The notes under the pieces: model-generated
Told to the model about the DNA's origin: nothing
What the model saw: only the letters and a program-made list of their open reading frames with translations
Database searches by the model: none
In this document: piece by piece, positions 23,155 to 34,859 of the stretch
Layout: every line of letters starts with the position of its first letter
Numbering within the stretch: position 1 is the stretch's first letter
Made by a program: the position numbers and the translations under genes
NCBI GenBank assembly: GCA_031761405.1
Contig: JASEVX010000013.1
Location: 43,215,425-43,279,424, forward strand
Reading direction: 5' to 3'
DNA from: Serripes groenlandicus
Taxonomy: Eukaryota > Mollusca > Bivalvia > Cardiida > Cardiidae
DNA: 64,000 bases

Positions 23155-24800
23155 ATGCAATGAGCAGATTACGTGACGTATAACACTGGTATGATAAACC
23201 TTTTGTTTACATGTCTACTGGTATGATAAACATTTATCTTTATCAGTCTACTTATTAATAGAAATGACGTAATCGCTGGAACTACTTTTTCTGAAATATA
23301 AATGAGCCGTTCCACCAAAAAAATATCGAACCGGATCAGCCTCAGCGTGCCGCGTAGGCTAACCCGGACAGACACGTTTCGCCTCCTGTGGATTTTCTGT
23401 TTAAGGAATCATTGCTCAATACCTCTATCCCCCCGAGACGGAATGTGTCGGACCGAATTAGCCTGCGCAGGCTGATCTGGTTCGATACATTACGAAGAAT
23501 CCATAATGTTGGTTTTTATCGTGGAACGGCTCAATTATGTTGATAGTATAGCAGTCAAAGCAATGAACAAACATAAAATAACAATCAGAACTAAAGTTAT
23601 TATTGTTTTAATTACATTTAATTGTACAATGCAAATACAAATCGAAAAGAATGTCGTTATATAAATCACCCGGAATCTGCATGTTCAGTCTAATACTTGA
23701 TGAACTGTCTTTCTTCGTTGAAAATGTAGCATACATAGACCTGTTTATTCTCACGTGATCAGTTCATAGGTTACCTTGTTTAAATACAATCTGAAGCGAG
23801 TAATGTCCTATCTATGTTTCCACAAGTAATTTTAATACACTTAAATGAATCCACGTTAAACGACAAATGTTTAATTTCTATCGTCAGTCTATGTTCTACC
23901 ACGAGAAAGGGTTTTCGAACAGCCTCATCTACTCATGGATTCCTCTTTCATACAGCAGTTCCGACAGAAAATCATTATGCGTTCGAGATATCCAGAAAAT
24001 GTTTCTTCTTGTTAAATAACTTTATCATTTACGTACAGCTAGTGTTTAAATGATCATTCTTAAAACTAAAAGTTTCGTAACGTGTCTTCAACATGTCTAC
24101 CCACAACAGTGACGGTATCCTTTTCCAAAAATGAATGTCTCCAATCTAAACGACTACTAAGCCTAAGCATCACACTGGTCTTGAATATAGTCATCTGTAT
24201 TTAAACTTTGAGTGTTACTTGAACTTCCATAGCATGAACTAACTTTATACATTGACTTTTAGATCCAACACAACTATTCATTTTCAAAACACGGCGGTTG
24301 GCATACATTTGACCTATCTTGTGTACTGAAGCGACGGCAAATCCGCAATACTTACACTTCTACTAAGAATATGTTCGAGTTAATATTGCCATTTTAAGGT
24401 ATTTTGTCACACCAGATATACAAATTAAGTAGTAATAATCGAGAAATATGGAGTTGAAGTCGGAACTCTTTAGCTTCCGTATGTCGTGTGTACACAATGT
24501 AATTCGGCGCGGATTTATGCACGCGCGTGACGTCATTCTATTTAAGGTGAGGTCATTCATGAATGGGCTTTTGTAATTGTGTATGTTATTTATTAAAACT
24601 AGTTCAAATGAATGTAGATTTACCTGAAAACATAATCTTACATGCAAGATAAATAGAATATTACGTCCCTGACTTTCGACATGAACTTTATCAGACTCGG
24701 CTGTGAGAAAGGATAATTGTCTCGCCAAAGGCTCGCCAATTATCAATTCTCCCAACCTCGTCAGATAAAGTTCATATCTTACGTCAGGGACGTAATATTC
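23155..24800. repeat. Segmental duplicate of 13860-15075
   Basis: Colinear with 13860-15075 apart from extra sequence around 23480-23770. Confidence 0.75.
23303..23533. mobile_element. MITE with 13-bp perfect terminal inverted repeats
   Basis: TGAGCCGTTCCAC at 23303-23315 is exactly complementary to GTGGAACGGCTCA at 23521-23533. The interior is partly self-complementary (CTGCGCAGGCTGATC). The duplicate at 13950 keeps only the left end. Confidence 0.75.
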
Positions 24801-24801
24801 T
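24655..24801. repeat. ~147-bp imperfect palindrome (fold-back)
   Basis: AGAATATTACGTCCCTGAC (24655-24673) is the perfect complement of 24783-24801. Inner arms (GACATGAACTTTATCAGACT and its near complement) continue the stem. A 168-residue frame across it is a consequence of low stop density, not a gene. Confidence 0.85.
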
Positions 24802-24832
24802 CTATATCTTAGGTCGAAAATAGAATGGGCTT

Positions 24833-24920
24833 TAACCCTTTCCCTCATGTACACGCATGTGTTACACATCTGCAGTAGACAATGTTGGGAGCATTGTGGT
24901 AAGAGGAGAAACTTCTTATA
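24833..24920. mobile_element. Half of a TTAA MITE
   Basis: TTTAACCCTTTCCCTCATG and CATCTGCAGTAGAC mark the left end of the family. The element is cut off where the 66-bp array begins. Confidence 0.5.
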
Positions 24921-24929
24921 TAAACATGG

Positions 24930-25330
24930 ATATTAATGGGGATGTTTACGGGTCATTGTAACTGACTGGAAACGAAATAAACCTCCGACTCTATATCATT
25001 AAACATGGATTTGTTCGGGCAATTGTAAAAGACAGGCAACGAACTGAACCTTAGACCCTATGTTACTTAACATGCATGTTAACGGGCCATTGTAACTGAC
25101 TGGCAATGAAATCAAATTCAGACCCTATATTACTTAACATGCATGTTAACGGGCCATTGTAACTGACTGGCAAGGAAATCAAACTCAGACCCTATATCAC
25201 TGAACATGCAAGTTAACGGGCCATTGTAACTGACTGGCAACGAAATAAAACGCAGAATCCATAGCATTTGACATGGATATTTACGGGCAATTGTAACTGA
25301 CTTGCAACGAAATAAACCTTAGACACCATC
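24930..25330. repeat. 66-bp minisatellite, ~6 units
   Basis: Units contain TTAACATG.ATGTTAACGGGC, CATTGTAACTGACTGGCAA and GAAAT.AAAC.CAGACCC. The same unit forms arrays at 47590-47719 and 50695-51540. Confidence 0.9.
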
Positions 25331-26180
25331 TCCAACCTAAATAGAAGACGCATGTATCAAACTCTGCAATAAGTGACGTGTTTTATGTCATGTCAAAATT
25401 ATATAACACATACCAAGGAGACCTTGCTTAATCAACCGTTTGTATTTTTACATTTTTTAAATTTCTTAAGTGACATGTATTATATCAATACAAAAGAAAT
25501 TCATTGACATAATCATGTATATAACAGGTTTTTCAACATACAACAAATCTAGAGAAGACGATTGTGAAACCATTTGGGTATTCTCTGTAGATGAAAGTTG
25601 TGACAAAAGGGGAACTTGTACAGAAGTAATATGTTAAACAAGTCAAACATGCGACTTAGTTTATTTTAAACTTATGTATTTAACATTGATTGCGAGAAAA
25701 GCTTTTAGCTTATATTAATCACGGTCGATGTCTGCTTTGTGGAGAATTAACCAGTGTGTGAACCGTGTGTGTAAAAAAAATACCTATAACAGAAGCCACG
25801 CATTACGTGATTCGAACCCGGGCCCGTGGGTACAAGGGGACGAAGGTATACAACTGCACCAATGTCTTTCAGATGCAGCTCAATGAGAGTCAACATGAAT
25901 GTTCTTAAATTTTGCATATTGAACTTGTTTTTGATAGGTTTGGTTTTGCTGTTTTAAACCATTTTTAACATTATTTCAGTTATATCACGGCAACATTTCA
26001 CTTATTCATGATCCCTGGGTTAAGACACTACGTTTGGAAATGTGCTTTGCCAAATTGAACTCAACCACGATAGCCGTGACTGTGGATCAAACCCGGGACG
26101 CTACGTTCCAAATCCCCGATGCTAACCACTCGGCCTATTTTAAACATAGCCATGATGTGACAACACAAATATTATGACAA
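25330..26180. repeat. Segmental duplicate of 52960-54010
   Basis: CATGTATATAACAGG, AGACGATTGTGAAACC, AAGGGGAACTTGTA, TGTTAAACAAGTCAAAC and ATTCGAACCCGGG occur in the same order in both. It includes a tRNA-like B-box (GGTTCGAATC on minus) near 25810. Confidence 0.8.
25930..26150 (-). mobile_element. SINE-like element, third head type
   Basis: Shares the 3' module (CAGTTATATCACGGC on plus) with other SINEs but has a different middle (TTATTCATGATCCCTGGGTT) and a head with GGATCAAACCCGGGACG. A duplicate lies at 53725-53910. Confidence 0.6.
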
Positions 26181-26509
26181 ATTTCAACATGCTTAATTTG
26201 AATATGCGGTCCCAGAGATCTATTGATAAACACATGTTAACCGGACACATTTAGATTAAATATCACCAAGACAAACATTCTAACAGTTTCATCCCTGATA
26301 ACTTACCAAGGAAACGGAGTGCTATAACTAAAACATTGTTGAAAGCGGCCTTAAACACCGAACAACCAATCAATCAACAATCGTCTAAGTTAAACACGTC
26401 TTAAGCAAATATAGCAGATATGGTATATACTTAACTTCATTAGGTTGATAAATAAATAAATAGAACGGAACAGTTCGAAAAAAATCAGCGAAAAATATTG
26501 GAAAATTTT

Positions 26510-26652
26510 ACTAAATTGAGACACAACTATTGAATAGATGTGAACTCATTTTGGCAAAAGCTCTTTATGAGCAATTTTTGCTTTAGCCACAATGTTTCCA
26601 AAAAAATCATCATGCTGCAAATGTGTCCGCATGGTGGGAAAGGATATAAATA
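26510..26652. mobile_element. Partial TTAA MITE
   Basis: Internal motif CCACAATGTTTCCAAAA and right end GGTGGGAAAGGATATAA. The left end has decayed. Confidence 0.45.
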
Positions 26653-26661
26653 GAATATGCT

Positions 26662-27650
26662 AAAACAAGAGCTTTCGGAGGACAGCGGGCTCGACTATTT
26701 CACCGCTTTTTTAAGTTATTGAGATAATGGACTCTAATGTAGTTGCATAAACACAATTAACCACAATTTCTAAAAGGGTGATAATTTGCATTATATGCAG
26801 GATAGAATTATTTAACTTGATTATTTCCATATGTGTGATGGCTGGAAAGGGTTGTATAACGTTTCAATGGAATGCATCAAGTAATTACAAAGATATGGAC
26901 TCTTAATGTAGTTGCACGAAAACTTTTAACCATAATTTCTCCGTAAAAAAAGGGCAACAATTTGCACCATATGCAGGATAGAGTTATCTTAATTGGTTGT
27001 GTATATAGTGGTGAAATTAGGAAAGGTTGTATAAAGTTTCAATACAATGCATAAAGTAGTTACTAAGAGATGGTATCTTAATGTAGTTGAACGCAACACT
27101 TTAACCAGAATGTCTAAGTAAAAACTGGGCCATAAATTGCAAAATATACTGGATAGAGTTATCATACTTAATTGCTTACATAGGTGTGATAGTTGGCTAG
27201 GGTTGTATAAAGTTTCAATGCAATGCATCAAGTAGTTTCTAAGAGATGGTCTCTTAATGATGTTGAACGCAAAACTTTAACCAGAATTTCTAAGTAAAAA
27301 AGGGCCATAACTTGCATAAAAACGCAGGATAAAGTTATCTAACTTAATAATCTACATAAGTGTGATAGTTGGGTTGGGTTGTATGAAGTTTCAATGCAAT
27401 GCATCAAGTAAATACTGAGATATGGACTCTTAATTTAGTTGCACGCAAAACTTTAACCAGAATTTCTAAGTAAAAAAGGGGCCATAACTTGCATAAAATG
27501 CAGGATAAAGTTATCTAACTTAATAATCGACATAGGTGTGATAGTTGGTTAGGGTTGTAGAAAGTTTCAATGCAATACCTGTAGTATTTAAGTTCTTGCA
27601 TGCAAAACCTTAATCAAGCTGTGACGTGGACGCCGACGAATTTAGAGTTC
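26662..27650 (+). mobile_element. AACAAGAGCT element with ~174-bp tandem core
   Basis: Starts TAAAACAAGAGCTTTCGGAG, then four to five units with ACTTTAACCAGAATTTCTAA (27098, 27272, 27449) and GTATAAAGTTTCAATGCAAT. It ends in GACGTGGACGCCGACGAAT. No coding potential. Confidence 0.7.
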
Positions 27651-27714
27651 ATATCATTTCATTGCATATCATTAGATCTTCCTAAATTAGTCTAAGCCTT
27701 TTTTAAACCCTTTA

Positions 27715-27841
27715 CATTTAAGAACATCATGAAATTGACAAACATAGCGTGGGCGTGATTGGAAAGCTTTAAAATCGTTTTTGATCGGAACGGAAAAAGC
27801 AATTTGTCAAAGTAAAAGAATGTTAAATCTAGACAAACATA
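27715..27841. mobile_element. Small relative of the 47.7-kb transposon
   Basis: The 27 bp at 27715-27741 match the terminal repeat of 47720-50694 with about one mismatch and follow a TA. GGAACGGAAAAAGCAAT also matches its subterminal region. A right end near 27814-27841 is only weakly similar. Confidence 0.5.
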
Positions 27842-27863
27842 ATTATGATATTTAAATAAAATT

Positions 27864-29083
27864 GAACAAGAGGCCCAAAATGGCCAGTATCGCTCCATTG
27901 CCATTAGGCAAACAGTACATCTCTAAACAGTTCCGCCCCCTGCTGGTCAGGGTTTTTGACCAATCAACAAAGCTGAAAGAAATCTCGTAGAAACTCATCC
28001 AAGGAACATTTATGCCAAATTATTTGGAAATCGGCCAAACAGTTTGGGTGGAGAAGATTTTTAAAGGTTTCACTTAAGCCAATATAAGGCTAACAGCCCC
28101 GCCCTCCTGGCAGCCATGTTTTAATACCAATCAACATGGCTTGAACGAATCTGATAGCGGGTCTCCCAAGGAACATGTCTACACAATTATTTGAAAATCG
28201 GCTTGACAGTTTCAGACCAGAAGATTTTTTAAGCTTTCACTATAGCCATTTAAGGCAAAATAGCCCCACTCCCTGGCGGCCATGTTTTTCGACCATTCAA
28301 CATGGCTTGAAGGAATATAATAGAGGGCCACCCTAGAAACATTTCTACAAATTTATTTGAAAATCGGCCAAACACTTTCAGAAGAGAAGATTTTTAAGTG
28401 TTCACTATAGCCATATGCAAAATAGCCCCTCCCACTGGCGGTCATGTTCGACCAATCAAGATGGCTTGAAGGAAACTGACAGAGAGTCACCCAAGGAACA
28501 CTTCCAGATTTTGTTTTGAAAAACGGCCAGACACTTTCGGAGGAGACGATTTTTTAAGTTTTTACTATAGCTACTTAATGTAAAATAACCCCGCCCATGG
28601 CGGCCATGTTTTTCGACCATTGAATCAACATCGCTTGAAGGAATCCGATAGAAGGTAACCTAAGGATAGTTTCTACAAAATTATTTGAAAATTGGCTTGA
28701 CAATTTTGGAGGAGAAGATTTTTCACTATAGCCATAAAAGGCAAAATAGCCCCGCCTCAGGACGGCCATGTTTTTCGACCAACCAACAATGCTTAAAGGA
28801 ATCTAATAGAGGGTCACCCAAGGAACATTTCTACAACATATTTGAAAATCGGCCAGATGCTTTCGTCTGAGAAGATTTGTTAAGTTTTAACTATTTTTTT
28901 CTTTCGGTTGTCATGGGAACCAGAATTTTGCATGGATCCAAAAAGAGGATGCTTCCTATGAAGTTTCATCCCAATTGGCCAAGTGGTTAGGAAGGAGATG
29001 TCGTTTGAAGTAAAAAGTTGACACACGCACGACGGACAAATCGCCATGACATAAGCTCAACCGGCTTTCATCCAGTAGAGCTT
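27864..29083 (+). mobile_element. Hairpin-ended tandem-core element (copy 2)
   Basis: Begins AACAAGAGGCCC and contains about six units of roughly 160 bp with GGCGGCCATGTTTTTCGACC, CACCCAAGGAACATTTCTAC and AGAAGATTTTTAAG. It ends near AAGCTCAACCGG...AGAGCTTAAAA. Same core family as 5677-6526. Frames inside follow the repeat and are not genes. Confidence 0.7.
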
Positions 29084-29202
29084 AAAATTAGGGAAGACAA
29101 GAACTTGTTATTCACAAGCCATTTCTGATATTCCTACAATGTTGTTAAAAGTGGGTTTTTTTTGCAGCTGAAATATGACAAATGTTAACATCATGGAAGT
29201 GG

Positions 29203-29413
29203 TTAAAAACTTTCCCACTTTCAGGCGCATTTGGATGCATCTGCAGCAGACGACTTGACTTTTTAAAACATTATGACAAAAGGATCAATTGGTCAATATT
29301 TATATCTATTTGATCATTATACTTTTATTTAGTCTATAATATATTTCCCTATTTGTGTCTACATGTTTTGAAAGTCATCTGCTGAAGAATTGTTGTATGT
29401 GGGAAAGGATTAA
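29203..29413. mobile_element. TTAA-flanked MITE
   Basis: TTAAAAACTTTCCCACTTTC on the left, GTTGTATGTGGGAAAGGATTAA on the right, with CTGCAGCAGACGACTT and GTCATCTGCTGAAG inside. Confidence 0.65.
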
Positions 29414-29659
29414 AAGCTTTAGTTTTACTTCAACAGTAGTGAATAGCTGAAAACTATTAAAAAATACGACTTGTTTACCTTTCTCATTTTCATATCCGTA
29501 TCAATATATTTATTTATTTCAGTTATCAAATTTATTTCTTGTGACCACGTATGTGCTTAGGTGCTATTGGCCAGGCTATTTATGTTTAGTTATCGAAGTA
29601 ATCCCCATGTTTAATAAGCATTAAGACTTTTTAGGATATCGGTTAACTTATCTGATAAA

Positions 29660-29830
29660 TTGTAAAAAATGTTTTACTGCGCAATCAACAACTTTTCATT
29701 TATATCACAACAATTTCTGGGAAAGTTTCCAGTACAACTGGTACAATTATCCTGACACCAGTGAGTCAGTCAACCCACAATTCTGAACGACAACGAAGAG
29801 AGAAAGCCGTTACTACCATTTTGTAAGTCT
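29660..29830 (-). mobile_element. Partial SINE of the second type
   Basis: ATATCACAACAATTTCTGGG, CAACTGGTACAATTATCCTG and CAGTGAGTCAGTCAACC follow the family order. The tRNA-like head is lost. Confidence 0.5.
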
Positions 29831-30654
29831 TTGGAACAAATAAACATCCTATAATCACATATAAAGGACAGTAGTGTAGATTCAGACTAGCCTGTGCATA
29901 TCTTTGATCAGACCCAACACTGCCTTATAACTATTACAATTATGCTGATTCACTTGACTGATACTTAAATATCAGACAGTGATCATATTTAGTCAACAGC
30001 TTTTACATATAGGACATTTGATTTATATAGATAATTTCACTCCAAACATGAACAGTATTTAAGCTATATCACAAGCTTCAATGTATTTACTGTTTGATCT
30101 TGATTCATACACATTTTGCCGGCTGCATCTTAATAATGTAAGGTTAAGAACCAAGAAAGAAGGCTCCTAATGAAGAACATGTTTGTAAACAGTTTTTCTG
30201 TGAGAAAAGGTAGCTCCTATTTTCGATTATTATGTATGTATAACCCAGATGCATTGTCAGAAATGGAAAGATGTTTTATCTATTTCAAGGTTGAATTTCA
30301 GATTTCCCAGATATACAACTTTAAGAAGATGCTATCAAAGCAGATGAGGCTAAACATCACATCATGCAAACAACACAAAGAAGAAAATTACTTGTACGTG
30401 AAGGTATTCTCAAGATGCAAATCGTGATATAATTTCGCAGCTACCAACCTTAAATTGACCATTCTATCAGCTGTTGTTGTTTTAACGAGGGACATTTGAG
30501 AGACGTCTAAAAAGTGTCGTCAACGGTATACTTTGAGGTCTCGTAGTTTCAAAACTGTTTTAGATACGAACACATTAAGAACATAATCTTATTGGGCATG
30601 TGCTGAATTATGGTGATGCGAAATTTCGTGTGGAAATTCGAATATATTTTTAGA
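29831..30654. other. No recognisable gene
   Basis: An 85-codon frame at 30170-30427 has no recognisable domain, and nothing flanking supports it as an exon. Confidence 0.4.
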
Positions 30655-33232
30655 GGCGCGTTCTACCTTAATATTTATAGGTATTTGACGCTCCTAATAT
30701 TTAAGGACATTTGACGCTCTTAGTATTTCTAGGTATTTGACTTTCTAAATATTTATAGGCATTTGACGCTATTATTATTTATAGGTATTTGACGTTCTTA
30801 ATATTTATAGTCATTTGACGATCTTATTATTTATAGGCATTTGACGCTCTTAATATGTATAGTCATTTGACGCTCTTAATATGTATAGGCATTTGATGCT
30901 CTTATTATGTATAGGTATTTGCCGCTCTTAATAATTTTAGGCATTTGGCGCTCTTAACATTTAAAGGCATTTGACGCTCATGATATTTATAGGCATTTAA
31001 CGCTATTAATATTTAAAGGCATTTGACTCTCTCAATATTTATAGGCATTTGACGCTCTTATTATTTATAGGTATTTGACGCTCTTAATATGTATAGTCAT
31101 TTGACGCTCTTATTATTTATAGGTATTTGATGCTCTTAATATTTATAGGCATTTGACGCTCTTAATATGTATAGGCATTTGACCCTCTTATCATTTATAG
31201 GCATTTGACGCTCTTAATATGTATAGGCATTTGACGCTCTTAATATGTATAGGCATTTGACGCTCTTAATATGTATAGGCATTTGACGCTCTTAATATAT
31301 AAAGACATTTGACGCTCTTATTATTTATAAGCGTTTCACGCTCTTAATATGTATAGGCATTTGACGCTCTTGATATGTATACGTATTTGACGCTCTTAAT
31401 ATTTATTGGCATTTGACGCTCTTATTATTTATAGGCATTTGACGCTCTTTATATGTATAGGCATTTGACGCTCTTAACATATATAGTCATTTGACGCTCT
31501 TAATATTTAAAGGCATTTGATGCTCTTAATATGTATAGGCATTTGACGCTCTTAATATGTATACGTATTTGACGCTCTGATTATTTATAGATATTTTTGC
31601 TCTTAATATGTATAGGCATTTGACGCTCTTAATATGTATAGGTATTTGACGCTCTTATTATTTATAGGCATTTGACGGTCTTAATATGTATAGGCCTTTG
31701 ACGCTCTTATTATTTATAGGCATTCGACGCTCTTAATATGTATAGGCATATGACGCGATGATTATTTATAGGCATTTGACGCTCTTAATATGAACATGTA
31801 TAGGCATTTGACGCTCTTAATATGAACATGTAAAGGCATTTGACGCTCTTAATATGAACATGTATAGGCATTTGACGCTCTTAATATGAACATGTATAGG
31901 CATTTGACGCTCTTAATATGAACATGTATAGGCATTTGACGCTCTTAATATTTAAAGGCATTTGACGCTATTAACATGTACAGGCATTTGACGCTCTTAA
32001 TATGTATAGGCAATGGACACACTTAATATTTATAGGCATTGGACGCTCGTAATATTTATATGCATTTGACTCTCTTAATATATATAGGCATTGGACGCTC
32101 TTAATATTTAAAGGCATTTGACACTCTTAATATTTATAGGCATTTGACGCTCTTAATACGTATAGGCATTTGACACTCTTAATATTTATAGGCATTTAAC
32201 GCTCTTAATATGTATAAGTAATTGACACTCTTTATATTTAAAGGCTTTTGACGCTCTTAATTGTATAGGCATTTGACACTCTTTATATTTATAGGCATTT
32301 GACGCTCTTAATATTTAAAGGCATTTAACACTATTAATATTTATAGGTATTTGACGCTCTTAATATTCATAAGCATTTGACGCTATTAATATCTATAGGT
32401 ATTTGACGCTATTAATATTTATAGGTATTTGACGCTCTTAATATTTATAGGTATTTGTAGGTATTTGACGCTATTAATATTTATAGGTAATTGACGATCT
32501 TAATATGTATAGGTATTTGTAGCTCTTAATATTTATAGGCATTTGACGCTCTTAACATGTACAGGCATTTGACACTCTTAATATTTATAGGCATTTAACG
32601 CTATTAATATTTATAGGTATTTGACGCTCTTAATATTTATAGGTATTTGTAGCTCTTAATATTTATAGGCATTTGACGCTCTTAACATGTACAGGCATTT
32701 GACACTCTCAATATTTATAGGCATTTAACGCTCTTAATATGTATAGGTATTTGAAACTCTTTATATTTAAAGGCTTTTGACGCTCTTAATTGTATAGGCA
32801 TTTGACACTCTTAATATTTATAGGCATTTGACGCTCTTAATATTTTAAGGCATTTGACACTATTAATATTTATAGGTATTTGACGCTATTAATATTTATA
32901 GGTATTTTACGCTCTTAATATTTATAGGCATTTGACGCTATTTATATTTATAGGTATTTGACGCTATTAATATTATAGGTATTTGACGCTCTTAATATTT
33001 ATAGGTATTTGTCGCCCTTAATATTTATAGGCATTTGACGCTCTTAATATTTATAGGCATTTGACGGTCTTAATATTTATAGGTATTTGACGCTCTTTAT
33101 ACGTATAGGCATTTGACGCTCTTAATATTTATAGGCATTTGACGCTCTTAATATTTATAGGCATTTGACGCTCTTAATATTTATAGGCATTTGACGCTCT
33201 TAATACTTATAGGCATTTGACGCTCTTAATAT
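30655..33232. repeat. 26-bp minisatellite, ~99 units
   Basis: Unit GGCATTTGACGCTCTTAATA plus TTTATA or TGTATA. The two unit endings are interspersed. Between about 31792 and 31945 five successive units carry a 6-bp GAACAT insertion (32-bp period at 31792, 31824, 31856, 31888, 31920). Confidence 0.97.
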
Positions 33233-33319
33233 TGTGGTAAAAACTGATTGACAGTTTCATTGTGTTATTTTTAAATATTTGTAATCCCTTAAGTATAATT
33301 GAAGCCTCATGATAACTGC

Positions 33320-33910
33320 ATAATAATGAATGATGAAATAATGGTGATTATCATGATGATGATAATGATAAATATGATGATGATGTTGATGATAATGTTG
33401 ATGATGACAATACTGATGATGACGACAATAATGTTATTATTGACGATGATCATGATGATGATAATGATAATGGTAATGGTGATGCTGATAACGATGATGA
33501 TGAGTAGTGATGATGATTATCATGATGATGATGATATTGATAATAATAATGATGATGATGATGATGATGACGATGGTGATGGTGGTGCTGATGATAATGA
33601 TGATGATGTTGATAATGATAATAACGATGATGATAGTGAAGACGAGGAGCTTTATTATGATTATGAATGTGATAATGATTATGATAATGATGACTCTTAC
33701 GCTCTACCAGTACACCACCGACGCAGTTTGATGATTATAATGAGGATGATGACGATAATGTTATTATTGATGATGTTTATGATGATGATAATGATGATGG
33801 TGATGATGATGACGATTACAAAAATGATGATGATGATTATATTGATGATGATGATGATTATGAGGATGATAAGTATGATGATGATTATTATTATTATATT
33901 ATGATGATGG

Positions 33911-33966
<56 letters not shown>

Positions 33967-34010
33967 ATTATTATAATGATGAGGATGATGATTATAGAAA
34001 ATGAAAAATG
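33320..34010. repeat. Degenerate (GAT)n tract, copy of 11700-12180
   Basis: Almost continuous GAT/AAT/GAC repeats. CCAGTACACCACCGACGCAG near 33707 matches the 11790 copy. A 201-codon Met/Asp-rich frame here is an artefact of the triplet repeat. Confidence 0.92.
33911..33948. repeat. (CTG)12 microsatellite
   Basis: Uninterrupted CTG/CAG triplets embedded in the GAT tract. The corresponding place in the 12.1-kb copy has GAT repeats and no CTG. Confidence 0.97.
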
Positions 34011-34507
34011 TCATGATATGATGATATACAGGATTGTCTTCCAAAAAACTACACGTAATACGAGATTTAATATATATATCGTTAAAATACCATAAGAACT
34101 GTTCAGGTTAATCTGACTGTATTAACCAGCCGGAGTATCAATTAGCCATAACACTAGGAGGTCCGACTACAACAGCTAATCATCCCCTGTCGAACAGTTA
34201 TCTCGATAAAGTTTGAGCCCTATAAATTATCGGCAGGGATATTGTCTTTAATTTATTATTCTGGTGGGATATTGCAACCGACTGATGAAATTCACCTAAA
34301 TGGTAACTAAAACGATGCTCTGGCATTTGAAACGCACAAATATGCCACTCATGTCCTTTATCTCGAATAATAAGGACTGAAAATTGCTCGAGGGAGAAAT
34401 TCCTACGGTCTAACTTAAGCTGAGTTTTGCAGCCAGCTGCCGAAACTTGACAGGACGGCAATTGTCGCTATATCTTCATTTCTTCTCCTATTGTTCGAGA
34501 TAAATTT

Positions 34508-34806
34508 AGGGAAGCCCCGACAGCTCAATCGTCAACGACGCGGGATGTCAATCAACTGGTTGTGACTTCGAACTAGAGCTCGTCCAACATTCTTTCCGAT
34601 TTCTGACAAAAGTCACTGTGACAAGCGTCATTTATCTTCAACCAATGGGCTAAGAGACTATTTAGAAATGCAGCCAATTGGTTGGAAAGAGTGTTGTGCG
34701 GAGTACTGGTGTAAAGAAGCCATGACACATAGGTAGATGAACTGACAGCCGTGATATGACTGAAAAAATGTTGAAATACGGGGTAAAACCCAAATTACTC
34801 GAGATA
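34508..34806 (+). mobile_element. tRNA-derived SINE, old copy
   Basis: CCCCGACAGCTCAATCGTC head, middle GACAAAAGTCACTGTGACAA, 3' module GCCGTGATATGACTGAA. Same relative position as 12664-12972. Confidence 0.75.
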
Positions 34807-34859
34807 AATTGATTACGTAACCCATTAATGTATGCCTGGTGAAAGCGCCTCACACTTCA

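Noticed and set aside
24363..24869. 168-codon minus-strand open frame
   Set aside because: It runs across the fold-back palindrome and duplicated non-coding DNA; no domain is visible and the duplicate at 14.7-15.1 kb has no equivalent frame.
30170..30427. 85-codon frame in a repeat-free stretch
   Set aside because: No domain, no splice context and no paralogue in the window; length is within chance for AT-rich DNA.
30655..33232. Telomeric or centromeric repeat
   Set aside because: The 26-bp unit is not TTAGGG-like, and an array of 2.6 kb within mixed repeats is not evidence for a centromere.
33299..33904. 201-codon Met/Asp/Ile-rich open frame
   Set aside because: Produced by the GAT triplet repeat, which is open in several frames on both strands.
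33697..34044. Minus-strand frame with poly-Gln and poly-His
   Set aside because: Comes from the CTG and GAT repeats; no non-repetitive coding sequence on either side.
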